The position numbers and the translations under genes are program-made. The notes beneath the pieces are model-generated. The model made no database searches, was not told the DNA's origin, and saw only the letters and a program-made list of their open reading frames with translations. This document shows positions 9,275-17,689 of a stretch of DNA of 64,000 nucleotides, one piece after another (within the stretch, counting starts at the first letter, position 1; each line of letters starts with the position of its first letter). Location: assembly GCA_944320415.1 (NCBI GenBank), contig CALUHJ010000002.1:62001-126000 (forward strand). Reading direction: 5' to 3'. Origin of the DNA: an uncultured Bacteroidales bacterium. GTDB taxonomy: Bacteria; Bacteroidota; Bacteroidia; Bacteroidales; P3.

Positions 9275-9841
9275 CTATTTTTTGTTTTGATACTGTTTGC
9301 TGAGATTAAAATTCTCGGGATATTTGGCCACCTTGTCCTTGTAATACTCCTGAATTGTCTTCAGGTCTTCCTCATAATTACCAGTAGGGTAGAACTTTAT
9401 ACCGCTTCCTCCCTGTTTTTTCTCATAATCCAACCATGAAAGATATATGGGCTTTTCGGCTTTCATCGCTATGTAATAAAAACCTTTTTTCCATTTATCG
9501 TTGTATTTTCTCGTGCCTTCGGGAGTGATTATTACGGAAAAATTACTGTTCTCCTTCAAGTGCCTGACTGCCGTCTCCACCATGCCGCCTCCTTTTTTCC
9601 TGTCAACTGGAACTCCCCCCAAAGCCCTGAGAATCAAACCGAGAGGAAAGAAAAACATTTCCTTTTTTATAAAGAAATGAGCATTAACCCCAAGTTTCCA
9701 TAATCCGCAACGACCCCAGACGAAATCCCACATGGAGGTATGCGGTGCCTCTATGAAGACGCAGTTCTTCATGTCCTCTTCAGGCTCTCCTATCAGTTTC
9801 CAACCACCGAGAAACATTAAAAAATCAGCAAATCTTTTCAT
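9275..9841 (-). CDS. PlsC-like 1-acylglycerol-3-phosphate acyltransferase
   Basis: Acyltransferase of the LPLAT/PlsC superfamily, probably transferring a fatty acyl chain to lysophosphatidate or a related lipid at the inner membrane. The catalytic HX4D motif is HTSMWD near residue 34 and the substrate-binding motif is PEGTR near residue 108. At 188 residues it is shorter than classical PlsC and lacks a clear transmembrane anchor. Its ATG overlaps the ackA stop (TAATG), so the two are translationally coupled. The acceptor is not defined by sequence; an ornithine-lipid or other lysolipid acyltransferase is possible. Confidence 0.85.
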   Translation of the reverse strand: MKRFADFLMFLGGWKLIGEPEEDMKNCVFIEAPHTSMWDFVWGRCGLWKLGVNAHFFIKKEMFFFPLGLILRALGGVPVDRKKGGGMVETAVRHLKENSNFSVIITPEGTRKYNDKWKKGFYYIAMKAEKPIYLSWLDYEKKQGGSGIKFYPTGNYEEDLKTIQEYYKDKVAKYPENFNLSKQYQNKK

Positions 9842-11046
9842 TACAACTGCTTAACTATCGAATAAGTATCCTGTGCTATGACCAGTTCCTCGTCCGTTGT
9901 AACGGAAAGTATTTTCACCCTGCTATCAGGCTTGGATATTATGCCGTCCTGTCCTGCCATCTTCTCATTTGACTCCTTGTCCATTTCGGCTCCCAAAAAT
10001 TCGAGACCTTCGCATATCTCCTGTCTCTGCCACCATGCATTCTCTCCTATGCCTCCGGTAAACAGAATGATGTCAACTCCTCCCATTGCAGCGGCATAAG
10101 CACCTATGTACTTCTTTACCCTGTATGCAAACATGTCAAAGGCATAGGTTTCCCTTTGTTTTCCTTCACGCTTGCCTGCCATGATGTCGCGCATGTCCAC
10201 AACACCGCCTGTTATTCCCTTCAAACCGCAGTCCTTGTTGATGAAGTTGTTCATTTCCTTTATAGCCATTTTCTCCTTCTCGGCAATGTAAAGCAACACT
10301 CCCAAATCCAAATCACCGCATCTTGAACCCATTATCAATCCCTCGACAGGAGTGAATCCCATGGAGGTATCTACCGACTGTCCGTTCTTAACGGCACAAA
10401 TGGAGGCTCCCGAACCCAAATGACATGATATTATCTTGGAATTGTTTATGTCCATACCTGCCATCTTCGCTGCCTTGGGAGCGACAAAACGGTGTGAGGT
10501 ACCATGAAATCCGTAACGGCGTATCTTGTCCGTCTGATAATATTCATATGGAATGGCATACAGATATGCCTTCTCGGGCATGGTCTGATGGAAAGAGGTA
10601 TCGAACACCGCAACCTGTGGGACTCCCGGCAATATTGCCTCCATCGCCTCAATGCCCTGAAGGTTGGCAGGATTGTGCAAAGGAGCCAAAGCAAACAAAG
10701 CCCTTATCTGTTCCTTCTCCTTTTCACCTACAAGAACCGAGGACTTGAAAACCTCTCCCCCATGTGCCACCCTGTGACCGCAGGCGTTTATTTCTGTCAA
10801 TGACTTTATCACTCCTATCTTCTCATCAACCAAAGCATCCAACACCATCTTGATTCCTGCCTTATGATCAGCTATAGGCTGCTTTACATAGTACTTGTCC
10901 TTTCCGACAGGTTTATGAGTGAATTCCCCCATTTCCAATCCTATGCGCTCCAATAAACCCTTGGCCAAAAGGCTTGCACCTTTGTCCATGTCTATCAACT
11001 GATATTTGATAGAGCTGCTTCCGCAATTTAAAACTAATACTTTCAT
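9841..11046 (-). CDS. ackA: Acetate kinase
   Basis: Interconverts acetyl-phosphate and acetate with ATP formation, the substrate-level phosphorylation step of acetate fermentation. The 401-residue length is normal for the ASKHA-fold family. Visible: N-terminal MKVLVLNCGSSSIKYQL (phosphate-binding loop), the HRVAHGGE segment, the catalytic-Asp region VFDTSFHQTMP, RYGFHGTSHRFV and HLGSGASICA, and C-terminal LFTGGIGENAWWQR. Fits with the pyruvate:ferredoxin oxidoreductase at 27573-31118. No phosphotransacetylase gene (pta) is adjacent, although the two are often paired. Confidence 0.97.
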   Translation of the reverse strand: MKVLVLNCGSSSIKYQLIDMDKGASLLAKGLLERIGLEMGEFTHKPVGKDKYYVKQPIADHKAGIKMVLDALVDEKIGVIKSLTEINACGHRVAHGGEVFKSSVLVGEKEKEQIRALFALAPLHNPANLQGIEAMEAILPGVPQVAVFDTSFHQTMPEKAYLYAIPYEYYQTDKIRRYGFHGTSHRFVAPKAAKMAGMDINNSKIISCHLGSGASICAVKNGQSVDTSMGFTPVEGLIMGSRCGDLDLGVLLYIAEKEKMAIKEMNNFINKDCGLKGITGGVVDMRDIMAGKREGKQRETYAFDMFAYRVKKYIGAYAAAMGGVDIILFTGGIGENAWWQRQEICEGLEFLGAEMDKESNEKMAGQDGIISKPDSRVKILSVTTDEELVIAQDTYSIVKQL

Positions 11047-11110
11047 CTCTACTGTTATTATACTTTTGTAATATTATATCTCAACCATTCCGTCCGGCAA
11101 AACACCCGTC

Positions 11111-12607
11111 CTATTCCTTTCTTATTTTCAGAATGCCATAAACTTCCTGCAAGGACTTATCGTCATCCGTCATTATCAACAACTTATCCTTATTCCTCAA
11201 CACCGTCTTGCCCGTCGGAATAAAATATTTCTCGTCACGCTTGACCATTACGGCAAGAGTGTTTTCAGGCAGTTTAATGTCCATAAGCCTGCATCCTTTC
11301 TCAAAAGAAGCATCCGAAAGTTCCACCTCGGCCAATACCTTTTTGATGTCACTGGAAACATCTATGTCAAAATCCTTCAGCGAGATTTCATTCCTTGTCT
11401 CATCGGCCAAACCGAGCCAACGGGCGACAAGGGGCAAGGATGTACCCTGAACCAAAAGCGAAATCAACGTACAGAAAAACACTATATTGAAAATGATGCG
11501 CGCTTCGGGAATTCCTTCCGCCAAAGGTATTATCGCAAATATTATGGGTACCGCTCCCCTCAACCCTGTCCATGAAACATAGGTCCTGTCCTTAAACGTC
11601 ATGCCCTTGAATGGAAGCAGACATAGAAACACCGTCAGAGGACGGGCTATGAATATCATTGCAAAACTGATTATGAAAGCAGGCAACATTATCGGTACAA
11701 GTTCATGAGGATTCACAAGCAAACCCAAAGTCAAAAACATTACCAACTGAAACAGCCAGGCCAGTCCCTCAAAGAACTTCATCGAGGAACGCTTGTGGAC
11801 GAATTTGGAATTGCCTATGACCAGACCGCCTATATACACCGCCAGATAACCGTTGCCGTAGATGAAATAAGTAACTGAAAATATCGCTATGCAGAAAGTA
11901 AGAACCAAAATGGGGTACAACGCCTCATTGCCTATCTTTATCCTGTTGATAACCAAAACGGCCAACTTCCCGAAAAGATACCCAGCCAACGCTCCCACAA
12001 TCAACTGCAAAAAAAACTTTACCACAACAGACCAATAATCGGATACCTCTCCCACCTTCAAAATTTCCGTAAGAGTTATTACCAGCATGTATGCCATAGG
12101 ATCATTGCTTCCGCTTTCCAATTCGAGCATGGGACGCAGGTTATGCTTCAGATGCAAACCTTTGGAACGCAGTATGGAGAAAACGGATGCAGAATCAGTT
12201 GAAGACATTATGGAGGCCAACAGCAGGGATGTCAAAAAACCTATACCCGCACCAATAGCCGTTTGCCCCAGAACCAACCAGATGATTACCGCGGTGAGCA
12301 GGGCGGTAAGCAAAACCCCGAGGGTAGACAATATAATCCCTTGAAACAATACGGGTTTTATCTCCGATATCTTGGTGTCCATGCCTCCCGAAAACAGAAT
12401 GATGCATAAAGCCACCGTACCTACAGCCTGAGCAAGATGAATATTGTCGAACTGTATGCCCAAACCATCGGAGCCACAAAGCATGCCGACTCCCAAAAAT
12501 AACAACAAGGCCGGTATGCCGAATCTCGAACTTGCCTTTCCCGCAAAAACACTCAAAAAAAACATTGCGGACAGAACAAGCAGTACAACCTCTATCTTTA
12601 TCTCCAT
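11111..12607 (-). CDS. Potassium/proton antiporter, CPA1/NhaP2 (CvrA) type
   Basis: A 498-residue inner-membrane cation/proton antiporter. Residues about 1-400 form 12 or so helices with the family motifs SSTDSASVFSIL and ELESGSNDPMAYML (the conserved ND pair of the ion site) and the GLRGAVPIIFAIIP signature of NhaP-type exchangers. Residues about 405-498 form a cytoplasmic TrkA-C (RCK-C) regulatory domain (DIKLPENTLAVMVKRDEKYF, and LRNKDKLLIMTDDDKSL). That layout is typical of K+/H+ antiporters NhaP2/CvrA rather than Na+ exchangers, but ion choice is inference. Upstream of ackA on the same strand with a 64-nt gap, so it may be co-transcribed. Confidence 0.9.
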   Translation of the reverse strand: MEIKIEVVLLVLSAMFFLSVFAGKASSRFGIPALLLFLGVGMLCGSDGLGIQFDNIHLAQAVGTVALCIILFSGGMDTKISEIKPVLFQGIILSTLGVLLTALLTAVIIWLVLGQTAIGAGIGFLTSLLLASIMSSTDSASVFSILRSKGLHLKHNLRPMLELESGSNDPMAYMLVITLTEILKVGEVSDYWSVVVKFFLQLIVGALAGYLFGKLAVLVINRIKIGNEALYPILVLTFCIAIFSVTYFIYGNGYLAVYIGGLVIGNSKFVHKRSSMKFFEGLAWLFQLVMFLTLGLLVNPHELVPIMLPAFIISFAMIFIARPLTVFLCLLPFKGMTFKDRTYVSWTGLRGAVPIIFAIIPLAEGIPEARIIFNIVFFCTLISLLVQGTSLPLVARWLGLADETRNEISLKDFDIDVSSDIKKVLAEVELSDASFEKGCRLMDIKLPENTLAVMVKRDEKYFIPTGKTVLRNKDKLLIMTDDDKSLQEVYGILKIRKE

Positions 12608-12623
12608 AAACCGTTTTTTCGGG

Positions 12624-12631
12624 CAAAGTTA
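12624..12631 (-). promoter_or_regulatory. Probable -7 box of the antiporter gene
   Basis: Minus-strand TAACTTTG 17 nt upstream of the antiporter start; no good -33 box seen. Confidence 0.35.
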
Positions 12632-12658
12632 GTAAAAAAAATGACTTTTACCCAGAAA

Positions 12659-13444
12659 TCAACCCAGATAATTCATCAAACACTCCAAAAAACCTTCCGT
12701 ATTGTCAACAAAAACCCAATGACCGCTATCGGCAACGGTGACTATGCTACCGTTTTTGAATACAACACCGAAATCCCCGATATCTTCCTCGCGAGTAAAC
12801 TCGGATCTGTCGCCCCTTATAAGCAATGTGGGAAGATATATGCCAGACAAATCCAAGCCTCCGGCAACCTTAAACATGTTTTCGGCAAGCATACACGCAT
12901 TACTCCTCCATCTAAACACCGCCTTTCCTGTTTCGTCCGTTTCCATCCTTATGTTCTGCATAAGCAATGCCAACCAGCCATCCTCCACGGAGTTTTGCCG
13001 GAAATAGTCATACAACTGCCTTCTTGCAGAAAAGGATTCAAGATCGGTATTCAATATCACATCCGCCACCGATCCCTTTTCCATAAGCCAAGGATAGGCA
13101 CGGGGCAAAATATCCACAATTACCAGTCTGTCATATACGTCACCATACAAATCAACCATCTTCATGGCAATCTTACCTCCCATGGAATGCCCCACAAGTA
13201 TCGGTTTGCCAATGGTATGCGAGCGCAAGAAATCGTCCATGCAACGTGCCATGCCCTCATATGAAAAAAAATCCGTGTGAAAACTGCGTCCGTGATCGGG
13301 CAGATCCGGAACGACTACCCGGAATCCTTTTGTCGCCAGAAACCTTGCAATATTATGCCAATGCCCGCTCATGCCAAGCCAACCGTGAAGTATGACTACC
13401 GTTCTGCCCTGCAAAGTTCCGTATGTCCTGTAAAAAAGTTCCAT
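12659..13444 (-). CDS. Alpha/beta-hydrolase-fold protein (YbfF-like esterase)
   Basis: A 261-residue single-domain alpha/beta hydrolase. The nucleophile elbow is GHSMGG near residue 103, the oxyanion region is VVILHGWLGMSGHW at about 16-29, an early Asp-His motif is PDLPDHGRS, and the late catalytic His lies in VTVADSGHWVFVDNTEGF near the C-terminus. The pattern resembles the YbfF/esterase group acting on acyl esters or acyl-CoA; MenH-like activity is another possibility. Substrate not determinable. No signal peptide, so cytoplasmic. Transcribed alone, divergently from rnfA, with its own -7 box. Confidence 0.85.
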   Translation of the reverse strand: MELFYRTYGTLQGRTVVILHGWLGMSGHWHNIARFLATKGFRVVVPDLPDHGRSFHTDFFSYEGMARCMDDFLRSHTIGKPILVGHSMGGKIAMKMVDLYGDVYDRLVIVDILPRAYPWLMEKGSVADVILNTDLESFSARRQLYDYFRQNSVEDGWLALLMQNIRMETDETGKAVFRWRSNACMLAENMFKVAGGLDLSGIYLPTLLIRGDRSEFTREEDIGDFGVVFKNGSIVTVADSGHWVFVDNTEGFLECLMNYLG

Positions 13445-13468
13445 TATACCCCCTTTGCGATGTCATGG

Positions 13469-13476
13469 CAAAGATA
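13469..13476 (-). promoter_or_regulatory. Probable -7 box of the hydrolase gene
   Basis: Minus-strand TATCTTTG, 25 nt upstream of the hydrolase start codon. Confidence 0.4.
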
Positions 13477-13523
13477 CGAAAAAGCGTTTTACCGAAACTT
13501 CATTTTAGTTTTTTGGATCTTTG

Positions 13524-13586
13524 TTTCATTTTTTTCTTTCTTGATTTCATTTTCCCGGAATCAAGAAAGAAAAAAAGCTATCCTGA
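13524..13586. repeat. 21-nt-period intergenic repeat, site 1
   Basis: Two units beginning TTTCATTTT start at 13524 and 13545, exactly 21 nt apart. The second ends in CCCGGAATCAAG, shared with the repeat sites at 49340 and 57968. An imperfect palindrome with 11-bp arms, CTTTCTTGATT and AATCAAGAAAG, spans 13536-13569. It lies between the divergent hydrolase and rnfA genes, upstream of the rnfA -7 box. Confidence 0.5.
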
Positions 13587-13632
13587 AGACAAAAAACCTG
13601 AGGGAAAAGCACGGAATTCGAATAAAAAACAT

Positions 13633-13640
13633 TAGCTTTG
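13633..13640 (+). promoter_or_regulatory. Probable -7 box of rnfA
   Basis: TAGCTTTG 26 nt upstream of the rnfA start. The -33 region is poor. Confidence 0.4.
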
Positions 13641-13666
13641 CAAATTGAAAAAATATAGATTGGATT

Positions 13667-14245
13667 ATGGAATACTTAACGATTATCATTTTTGCGGTAT
13701 TTGTAAACAACGTCATACTGTCCCAGTTTCTGGGAATATGTCCGTTTTTGGGGGTATCCACAAAGGTAAGTACCGCTGCCGGAATGGGAGCTGCCGTCGT
13801 ATTCGTGATGACTCTTTCAACCATAGTGACATTTCTTTTGCAGTATTTTGTTCTGGTTCCCTTACATATAGAATTTTTGCAGACCATCGTTTTCATATTG
13901 GTAATAGCGGCTTTGGTACAGATGGTTGAAATCATCCTGAAAAAGATAAGTCCCGCCCTTTATCAGGCCTTGGGAGTATTTTTGCCGCTGATAACGACCA
14001 ACTGTGCGGTTTTGGGTATATCAATTCTGGTAATCCAGAAAGGATACAATCTTCTGGACGGCATAGTTTACACCATAGGCATCGCTTTGGGCTTTACGCT
14101 TGCCATGGTTATCTTTGCAGGTTTGCGTGAACAGTTGGAACTGGTAGAGGTTCCGAAAGGAGTGAGAGGCATTCCAATCGCATTGATTACGGCCGGCATT
14201 CTGGCAATGGCATTCATGGGTTTTGCGGGCTTGGTCAAGTTATAG
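13667..14245 (+). CDS. rnfA: Rnf electron transport complex subunit A (RnfA/RsxA)
   Basis: Integral membrane subunit of the Rnf complex, which moves electrons between ferredoxin and NAD+ while pumping Na+ or H+. At 192 residues with six helices it matches RnfA/RsxA rather than its paralogues RnfE or NqrE: SQFLGICPFLGVS near the start, the conserved half-channel segment PLITTNCAVLG, and the ending LITAGILAMAFMGFAGLVKL. The cysteines in FLGICPF and TTNCAVL are those that bind the membrane [2Fe-2S] cluster in Rnf/Nqr. Odd point: rnfB, C, D, G and E are absent; the gene upstream is on the other strand and the next plus-strand genes are unrelated. Usually rnfA is the last gene of rnfBCDGEA in Bacteroidetes. 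Confidence 0.93.
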   Translation: MEYLTIIIFAVFVNNVILSQFLGICPFLGVSTKVSTAAGMGAAVVFVMTLSTIVTFLLQYFVLVPLHIEFLQTIVFILVIAALVQMVEIILKKISPALYQALGVFLPLITTNCAVLGISILVIQKGYNLLDGIVYTIGIALGFTLAMVIFAGLREQLELVEVPKGVRGIPIALITAGILAMAFMGFAGLVKL

Positions 14246-14276
14246 AATCGTCGGAATCCAAATCGTTACAGTCGGA

Positions 14277-14639
14277 ATGATAGATAAAAAGACCAATAAC
14301 AAGCTGTCCAAGGTTTTTAACGAGAAAGAACGCAAGGCCGGCTGGTGGAGCAGAAACAGAAGAAAAAAACTGACAAGCGACATTGTCAAGGTATTGATGG
14401 AATTTGATGTACAATCTGCATGGGCTCACAAGGCATTTGTCTCCGCTCAGGAAAAAAGGCTGAAGAACATCACAGTGTACGTTGAGTTTGCAAAAGCGAA
14501 GGAAGAAGGTTTTGCAAACAAGGTTGACATGGCAATGGACAAGGCTTTTCCCCGCAAAAAAATAAACGTTATAGATGTAAAGAGCCTTTTACCTTCGGTT
14601 AAGGAATTTGCTTTCAGGGATGTAGACAAAATTCTTTAG
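14277..14639 (+). CDS. Hypothetical protein, possibly a degenerate nucleotidyltransferase (MNT-like) fold
   Basis: A 120-residue cytoplasmic protein, basic at the N-terminus (KERKAGWWSRNRRKKL). The later part resembles the MNT nucleotidyltransferase layout: MEFDVQSAWAHKAF at the position of the V-x-S-A-x-L-F-G-S strand, ITVYVEFAKAKEEGF at the DIDLLVEF strand, and a last part KINVIDVKSLLPSVKEFAF like the K-V-D-L-V helix-strand end. The catalytic GS and DxD residues are missing, so if the fold is right it is inactive. The start at ATG 14277 is chosen over an upstream TTG (14223) inside rnfA. It follows rnfA by 31 nt and precedes the GT2 gene by 5 nt. Confidence 0.55.
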   Translation: MIDKKTNNKLSKVFNEKERKAGWWSRNRRKKLTSDIVKVLMEFDVQSAWAHKAFVSAQEKRLKNITVYVEFAKAKEEGFANKVDMAMDKAFPRKKINVIDVKSLLPSVKEFAFRDVDKIL

Positions 14640-14644
14640 CGCAT

Positions 14645-15424
14645 ATGCGTATTTCCGCAGTAATAATAACGTTCAACGAACAGGACAACATAGCGAGGTG
14701 TTTAAATTCTCTGCATGAAGTTGCGGATGAGATTATTGTAGTTGACTCTTTTTCCAACGATAACACCAGGGAAATAGCCGAATCATTCGATAAAGTGAGA
14801 TTTTTTTCCAATGAGTGGCTCGGATATGCCGAACAGAAAAATTTCGGCAATGCATTGGCCTCTCATGATGTCATACTGTCGATAGATGCAGATGAATGCC
14901 TGTCGGATGAATTGAGCAGAAACATCAAAAAACTCAAGGAAGAGGAATATGACAGTCGGAAAGTTTACAGTCTGTCCCGTCTGACCAACTACTGCGGCAG
15001 TTGGATAAAACATTGCGGGTGGTATCCGGACATAAAGACAAGAATATTTGACAGACGCAAGGTTCGTTGGCAGGGAGAATTCGTACATGAAAGACTGGAA
15101 TTGCCGGAGGGTACGGAGACAATACGTTTGAAAGGGGACTTGCTACATTATTCCTACAACGACACCTCAAGTCATGTAAAACAAATAGAGAACTTCACCA
15201 ATCTTACTGCAAAACAGGCGCTTAAAGACGGCAAAAGGATAAGCGTATTAGGATTGTGGTTCAGACCTAAATGGAAATTTTTCAGGGACTACGTGATAAA
15301 AGGAGGCTTCATGGACGGATATGCCGGCTATCAGGTGTGCAAGTTATCTGCCATGGCAACATTTCTGAAATATGCGAAACTTAGAGAACAACGAACAAAG
15401 AACCTTTCTGATAAGCAGGACTGA
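14645..15424 (+). CDS. Family 2 glycosyltransferase, WaaE/KdtX-like
   Basis: A 259-residue GT-A-fold glycosyltransferase using a nucleotide-sugar donor, probably on lipopolysaccharide core. N-terminal nucleotide-binding strand ISAVIITFNEQDNIARCLNS, the VVDSFSNDNT acidic turn, the divalent-metal motif SIDADECLS (DxD) near residue 78, and a C-terminal segment with HERLEL and LLHYSYNDTSSHVKQIEN that is typical of the LPS core beta-glucosyltransferase WaaE/KdtX group. No transmembrane helix is evident. It overlaps the following GT9 gene by 53 nt, so the two likely work on the same glycan. The exact sugar is not readable. Confidence 0.87.
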   Translation: MRISAVIITFNEQDNIARCLNSLHEVADEIIVVDSFSNDNTREIAESFDKVRFFSNEWLGYAEQKNFGNALASHDVILSIDADECLSDELSRNIKKLKEEEYDSRKVYSLSRLTNYCGSWIKHCGWYPDIKTRIFDRRKVRWQGEFVHERLELPEGTETIRLKGDLLHYSYNDTSSHVKQIENFTNLTAKQALKDGKRISVLGLWFRPKWKFFRDYVIKGGFMDGYAGYQVCKLSAMATFLKYAKLREQRTKNLSDKQD

Positions 15425-16406
15425 CGGCATAGGTGATGTAGTACTTACGCTGCCGCTTGCAGGAATCATAAAATCGTATTTTCCTGATTCACAGGTAATC
15501 TTTCTATGCAGAAAATATACGAAAGCTATTGTGGAATGCTGTGCCGACGTAGACATGATTCTTGATTGGGATGAACTGTACAGACAAAGTGATCATGGCG
15601 TTAATATGCTGCAAACAAAAGAGATAGATGTCGTTTTGCATATATTTCCACGTAAAGAAACAGCACGTATATGCAAAAAAGCCGGCATAAAAAAGCGTAT
15701 AGGGACGTCTCACAGATTATTCAACTGGCTATTTTGCAACTATTTACCAAATTTCAGCAGAAAAAATTCCAACCTTCATGAATCAGTCCTCAATCTTTTC
15801 CTTTTGAAGCCTTTGGCTTCTTCCATTCTGAACATAGATTTTGAAAATATACAGAAGTATTTGCATTTCAGGGTTTTAAACAAATATGACAATTATGGTA
15901 GAACTTCTGTTGACAAAAACCTATTCAATTTGATTCTTCATCCGAAATCAAAAGGAAGCGCTAGAGAATGGGGACTTGAAAACTTTAAGAAGTTAATTGG
16001 TTTGCTTGACAAGAACAGATTCAGAATATTCATTTGCGGAACTGAAGAGGAAGGGAAGGGATTCAGAAAATATCTTATTGAAGATACACATGACAATGTT
16101 TTTGACCTTAGCGGCAAACTGTCACTGGAAGAATACATTGCACTGATAAACGAATCCGACGGACTGGTGGCTGCAAGTACCGGTCCTCTTCATATAGCCG
16201 GTGCTTTGAACAAACACACCATAGGATTGTTCCCTCCAATACGTCCAATGAATCCAGAACGTTGGAGACCTTTCGGGACAAACACACGGATATTTTGCAA
16301 ACAGACCGTTTGCAACAAATGCAGGAAAACTGCAATATGTGAATGTATGGAATCAATATCCGCAGAACAGATAGCGGAATATCTTTCCGGATGTTGCAGA
16401 TTATAA
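15372..16406 (+). CDS. Family 9 glycosyltransferase (heptosyltransferase family)
   Basis: A 344-residue GT-B enzyme of the LPS heptosyltransferase family (GT9, as WaaC/WaaF/WaaQ). N-terminal domain: FLISRTDGIGDVVLTLPLAG, the family glycine-rich turn with the general-base Asp. C-terminal domain: ILHPKSKGSAREWGLENF (phosphate/ADP-heptose binding region) and LVAASTGPLHIAGALN, the GT9 donor motif. A cluster of cysteines near the end (CKQTVCNKCRKTAICECM) is common in these enzymes. ADP-heptose as donor fits the hldD gene at 45430. The start at 15372 gives a 53-nt overlap with the GT2 gene; no other ATG precedes the conserved TFLISR strand. Confidence 0.87.
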   Translation: MRNLENNEQRTFLISRTDGIGDVVLTLPLAGIIKSYFPDSQVIFLCRKYTKAIVECCADVDMILDWDELYRQSDHGVNMLQTKEIDVVLHIFPRKETARICKKAGIKKRIGTSHRLFNWLFCNYLPNFSRKNSNLHESVLNLFLLKPLASSILNIDFENIQKYLHFRVLNKYDNYGRTSVDKNLFNLILHPKSKGSAREWGLENFKKLIGLLDKNRFRIFICGTEEEGKGFRKYLIEDTHDNVFDLSGKLSLEEYIALINESDGLVAASTGPLHIAGALNKHTIGLFPPIRPMNPERWRPFGTNTRIFCKQTVCNKCRKTAICECMESISAEQIAEYLSGCCRL

Positions 16407-16423
16407 GTCTTGCTTAGCTCGCC

Positions 16424-17005
16424 TTACTTGCCGTTGAAAGCGTTCATCGTTCTGTCCATACCTATCGTGGAAAAAGAAACAATGATATCGCTGCACATAT
16501 CCAATTTCCTATCCACTATGTCCTTGTCCTCTCCCGTGATTTTTCCAAGTACGAAATCAATCTGATGACCTCTGGCAAAGTTATTGCCTATGCCGAACCG
16601 AAGTCTGTTGAACTTATTGTGCCCCAATATATTTATTATGTCTTTCAACCCGTTATGCCCTCCGTCACTTCCTGACATCCTCAGTCGTATTGTACCCAAT
16701 TCCAAAGCCAGATCATCAACTATGACAAGCATATTTTCAACAGGAATCTTCTCTCTGTCCAACCAGTACTTCACCGCTTTTCCGCTAAGATTCATAAAGG
16801 TCGTAGGTTTTACCAACACCAACGTTCTGCCTTTTATCCTAACCTCTGCCACATAAGCATGACGGTCAACGGAAAAAGAATATTCTGTATTTTTTTCCTC
16901 ATTCAGTCTGTTCAGAAACCTGTCCAGAACCATGAAGCCTATATTGTGCCTCGTACCTTCATATTCCTTCCCGGGGTTTCCAAGACCAACTATCAAATAT
17001 TTCAT
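16424..17005 (-). CDS. pth: Peptidyl-tRNA hydrolase
   Basis: Releases peptides from peptidyl-tRNAs that drop off ribosomes. A 193-residue protein of the bacterial Pth family: start MKYLIVGLGNPGKEYEGTRH, catalytic His in GTRHNIGF, KPTTFMNLSGKAV, and VIVDDLALELGTIRLR followed by GGHNGLK. The open frame extends 12 codons upstream, but the ATG at 17005 fits the family start (KYLIVGLGNPG). It follows rplY by 66 nt with a terminator-like hairpin between; pth beside the L25 gene is common in bacteria. Confidence 0.96.
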   Translation of the reverse strand: MKYLIVGLGNPGKEYEGTRHNIGFMVLDRFLNRLNEEKNTEYSFSVDRHAYVAEVRIKGRTLVLVKPTTFMNLSGKAVKYWLDREKIPVENMLVIVDDLALELGTIRLRMSGSDGGHNGLKDIINILGHNKFNRLRFGIGNNFARGHQIDFVLGKITGEDKDIVDRKLDMCSDIIVSFSTIGMDRTMNAFNGK

Positions 17006-17014
17006 ACACACAAT

Positions 17015-17046
17015 TAAAAAAGGTTGCATCCAAAGACACAACCTTT
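17015..17046 (-). terminator. Terminator/attenuator hairpin between rplY and pth
   Basis: Minus strand: 8-bp stem AAAGGTTG...CAACCTTT with a 12-nt loop, followed by a short T tract. It lies past the rplY stop and 10 nt before the pth start, so it may lower read-through into pth. Confidence 0.6.
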
Positions 17047-17071
17047 GATATAAGATTTGATCTAAATACTC

Positions 17072-17629
17072 CTATTTTCCGGATGCACGCGTAGGTTTAA
17101 CCCAAACAACAACACTTGACTTAACATCCAAAAGTTCAACTTTCTCTATTTGAACCTGTTCAACTTTTATACCCTGACCTATCTCAAGACTATCCACATT
17201 TATATCCGCATACTGAGGTATATCATTAGGCAAACCCTTTACTTTCAACTTACGTATTTTAAGTGTAAGTTTTCCTCCCTGCAAAACCCCCGGTGCAGTA
17301 CCAGTCAACTTGACCGGAATGGTTATTGAAATAGGCTTATCATCAAATATCTGCAAAAAATCAGCATGAAGAACCTCATCCGTAACAGGATGATATTGTA
17401 TTTCCTGCAATATTGCACGATACTGCTTTCCATCTATATCCAAATCAACATAATGCGTATCAGGTGTAAACAACAATGGCTTAAACGCCTTCTGTTCCAA
17501 GGTAAAGCGAACTTGACCTTCCTTTCCACCATAAATAACACAAGGAACCAATCCTTGACTTCTCAAGTTTTTAGCATCTTTTTTCCCTACGTTCTCTCTT
17601 AGAGAACCACTCATAGATACTGTCTCCAT
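17072..17629 (-). CDS. rplY: 50S ribosomal protein L25/general stress protein Ctc
   Basis: Binds 5S rRNA in the large ribosomal subunit. The 185-residue length indicates the two-domain TL5/Ctc form: N-terminal L25 beta-barrel (LRENVGKKDAKNLRSQGLVP and CVIYGG) and a C-terminal extension (about 95-185) with GVLQGGKLTLKIRKLKVKGL and VQIEKVELLDVKSSVVVWVK. Located between prs and pth, on the same strand as both, a frequent bacterial order. Confidence 0.95.
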   Translation of the reverse strand: METVSMSGSLRENVGKKDAKNLRSQGLVPCVIYGGKEGQVRFTLEQKAFKPLLFTPDTHYVDLDIDGKQYRAILQEIQYHPVTDEVLHADFLQIFDDKPISITIPVKLTGTAPGVLQGGKLTLKIRKLKVKGLPNDIPQYADINVDSLEIGQGIKVEQVQIEKVELLDVKSSVVVWVKPTRASGK

Positions 17630-17689
17630 TTTCTTTAATTACTTTTTTTCGTTTATAAATCACTCAAACAACTATCCGAAACAAACGGA

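Noticed and set aside
13536-13569. Inverted repeat with 11-bp arms considered as a terminator
   Set aside because: It lies between divergent genes, where no transcript should end, and the plus-strand exit is A-rich rather than T-rich.
13423-13635. A 70-codon plus-strand frame before rnfA
   Set aside because: It is low-complexity and made by repeat site 1, crosses the hydrolase start on the other strand and runs up to the rnfA -7 box.
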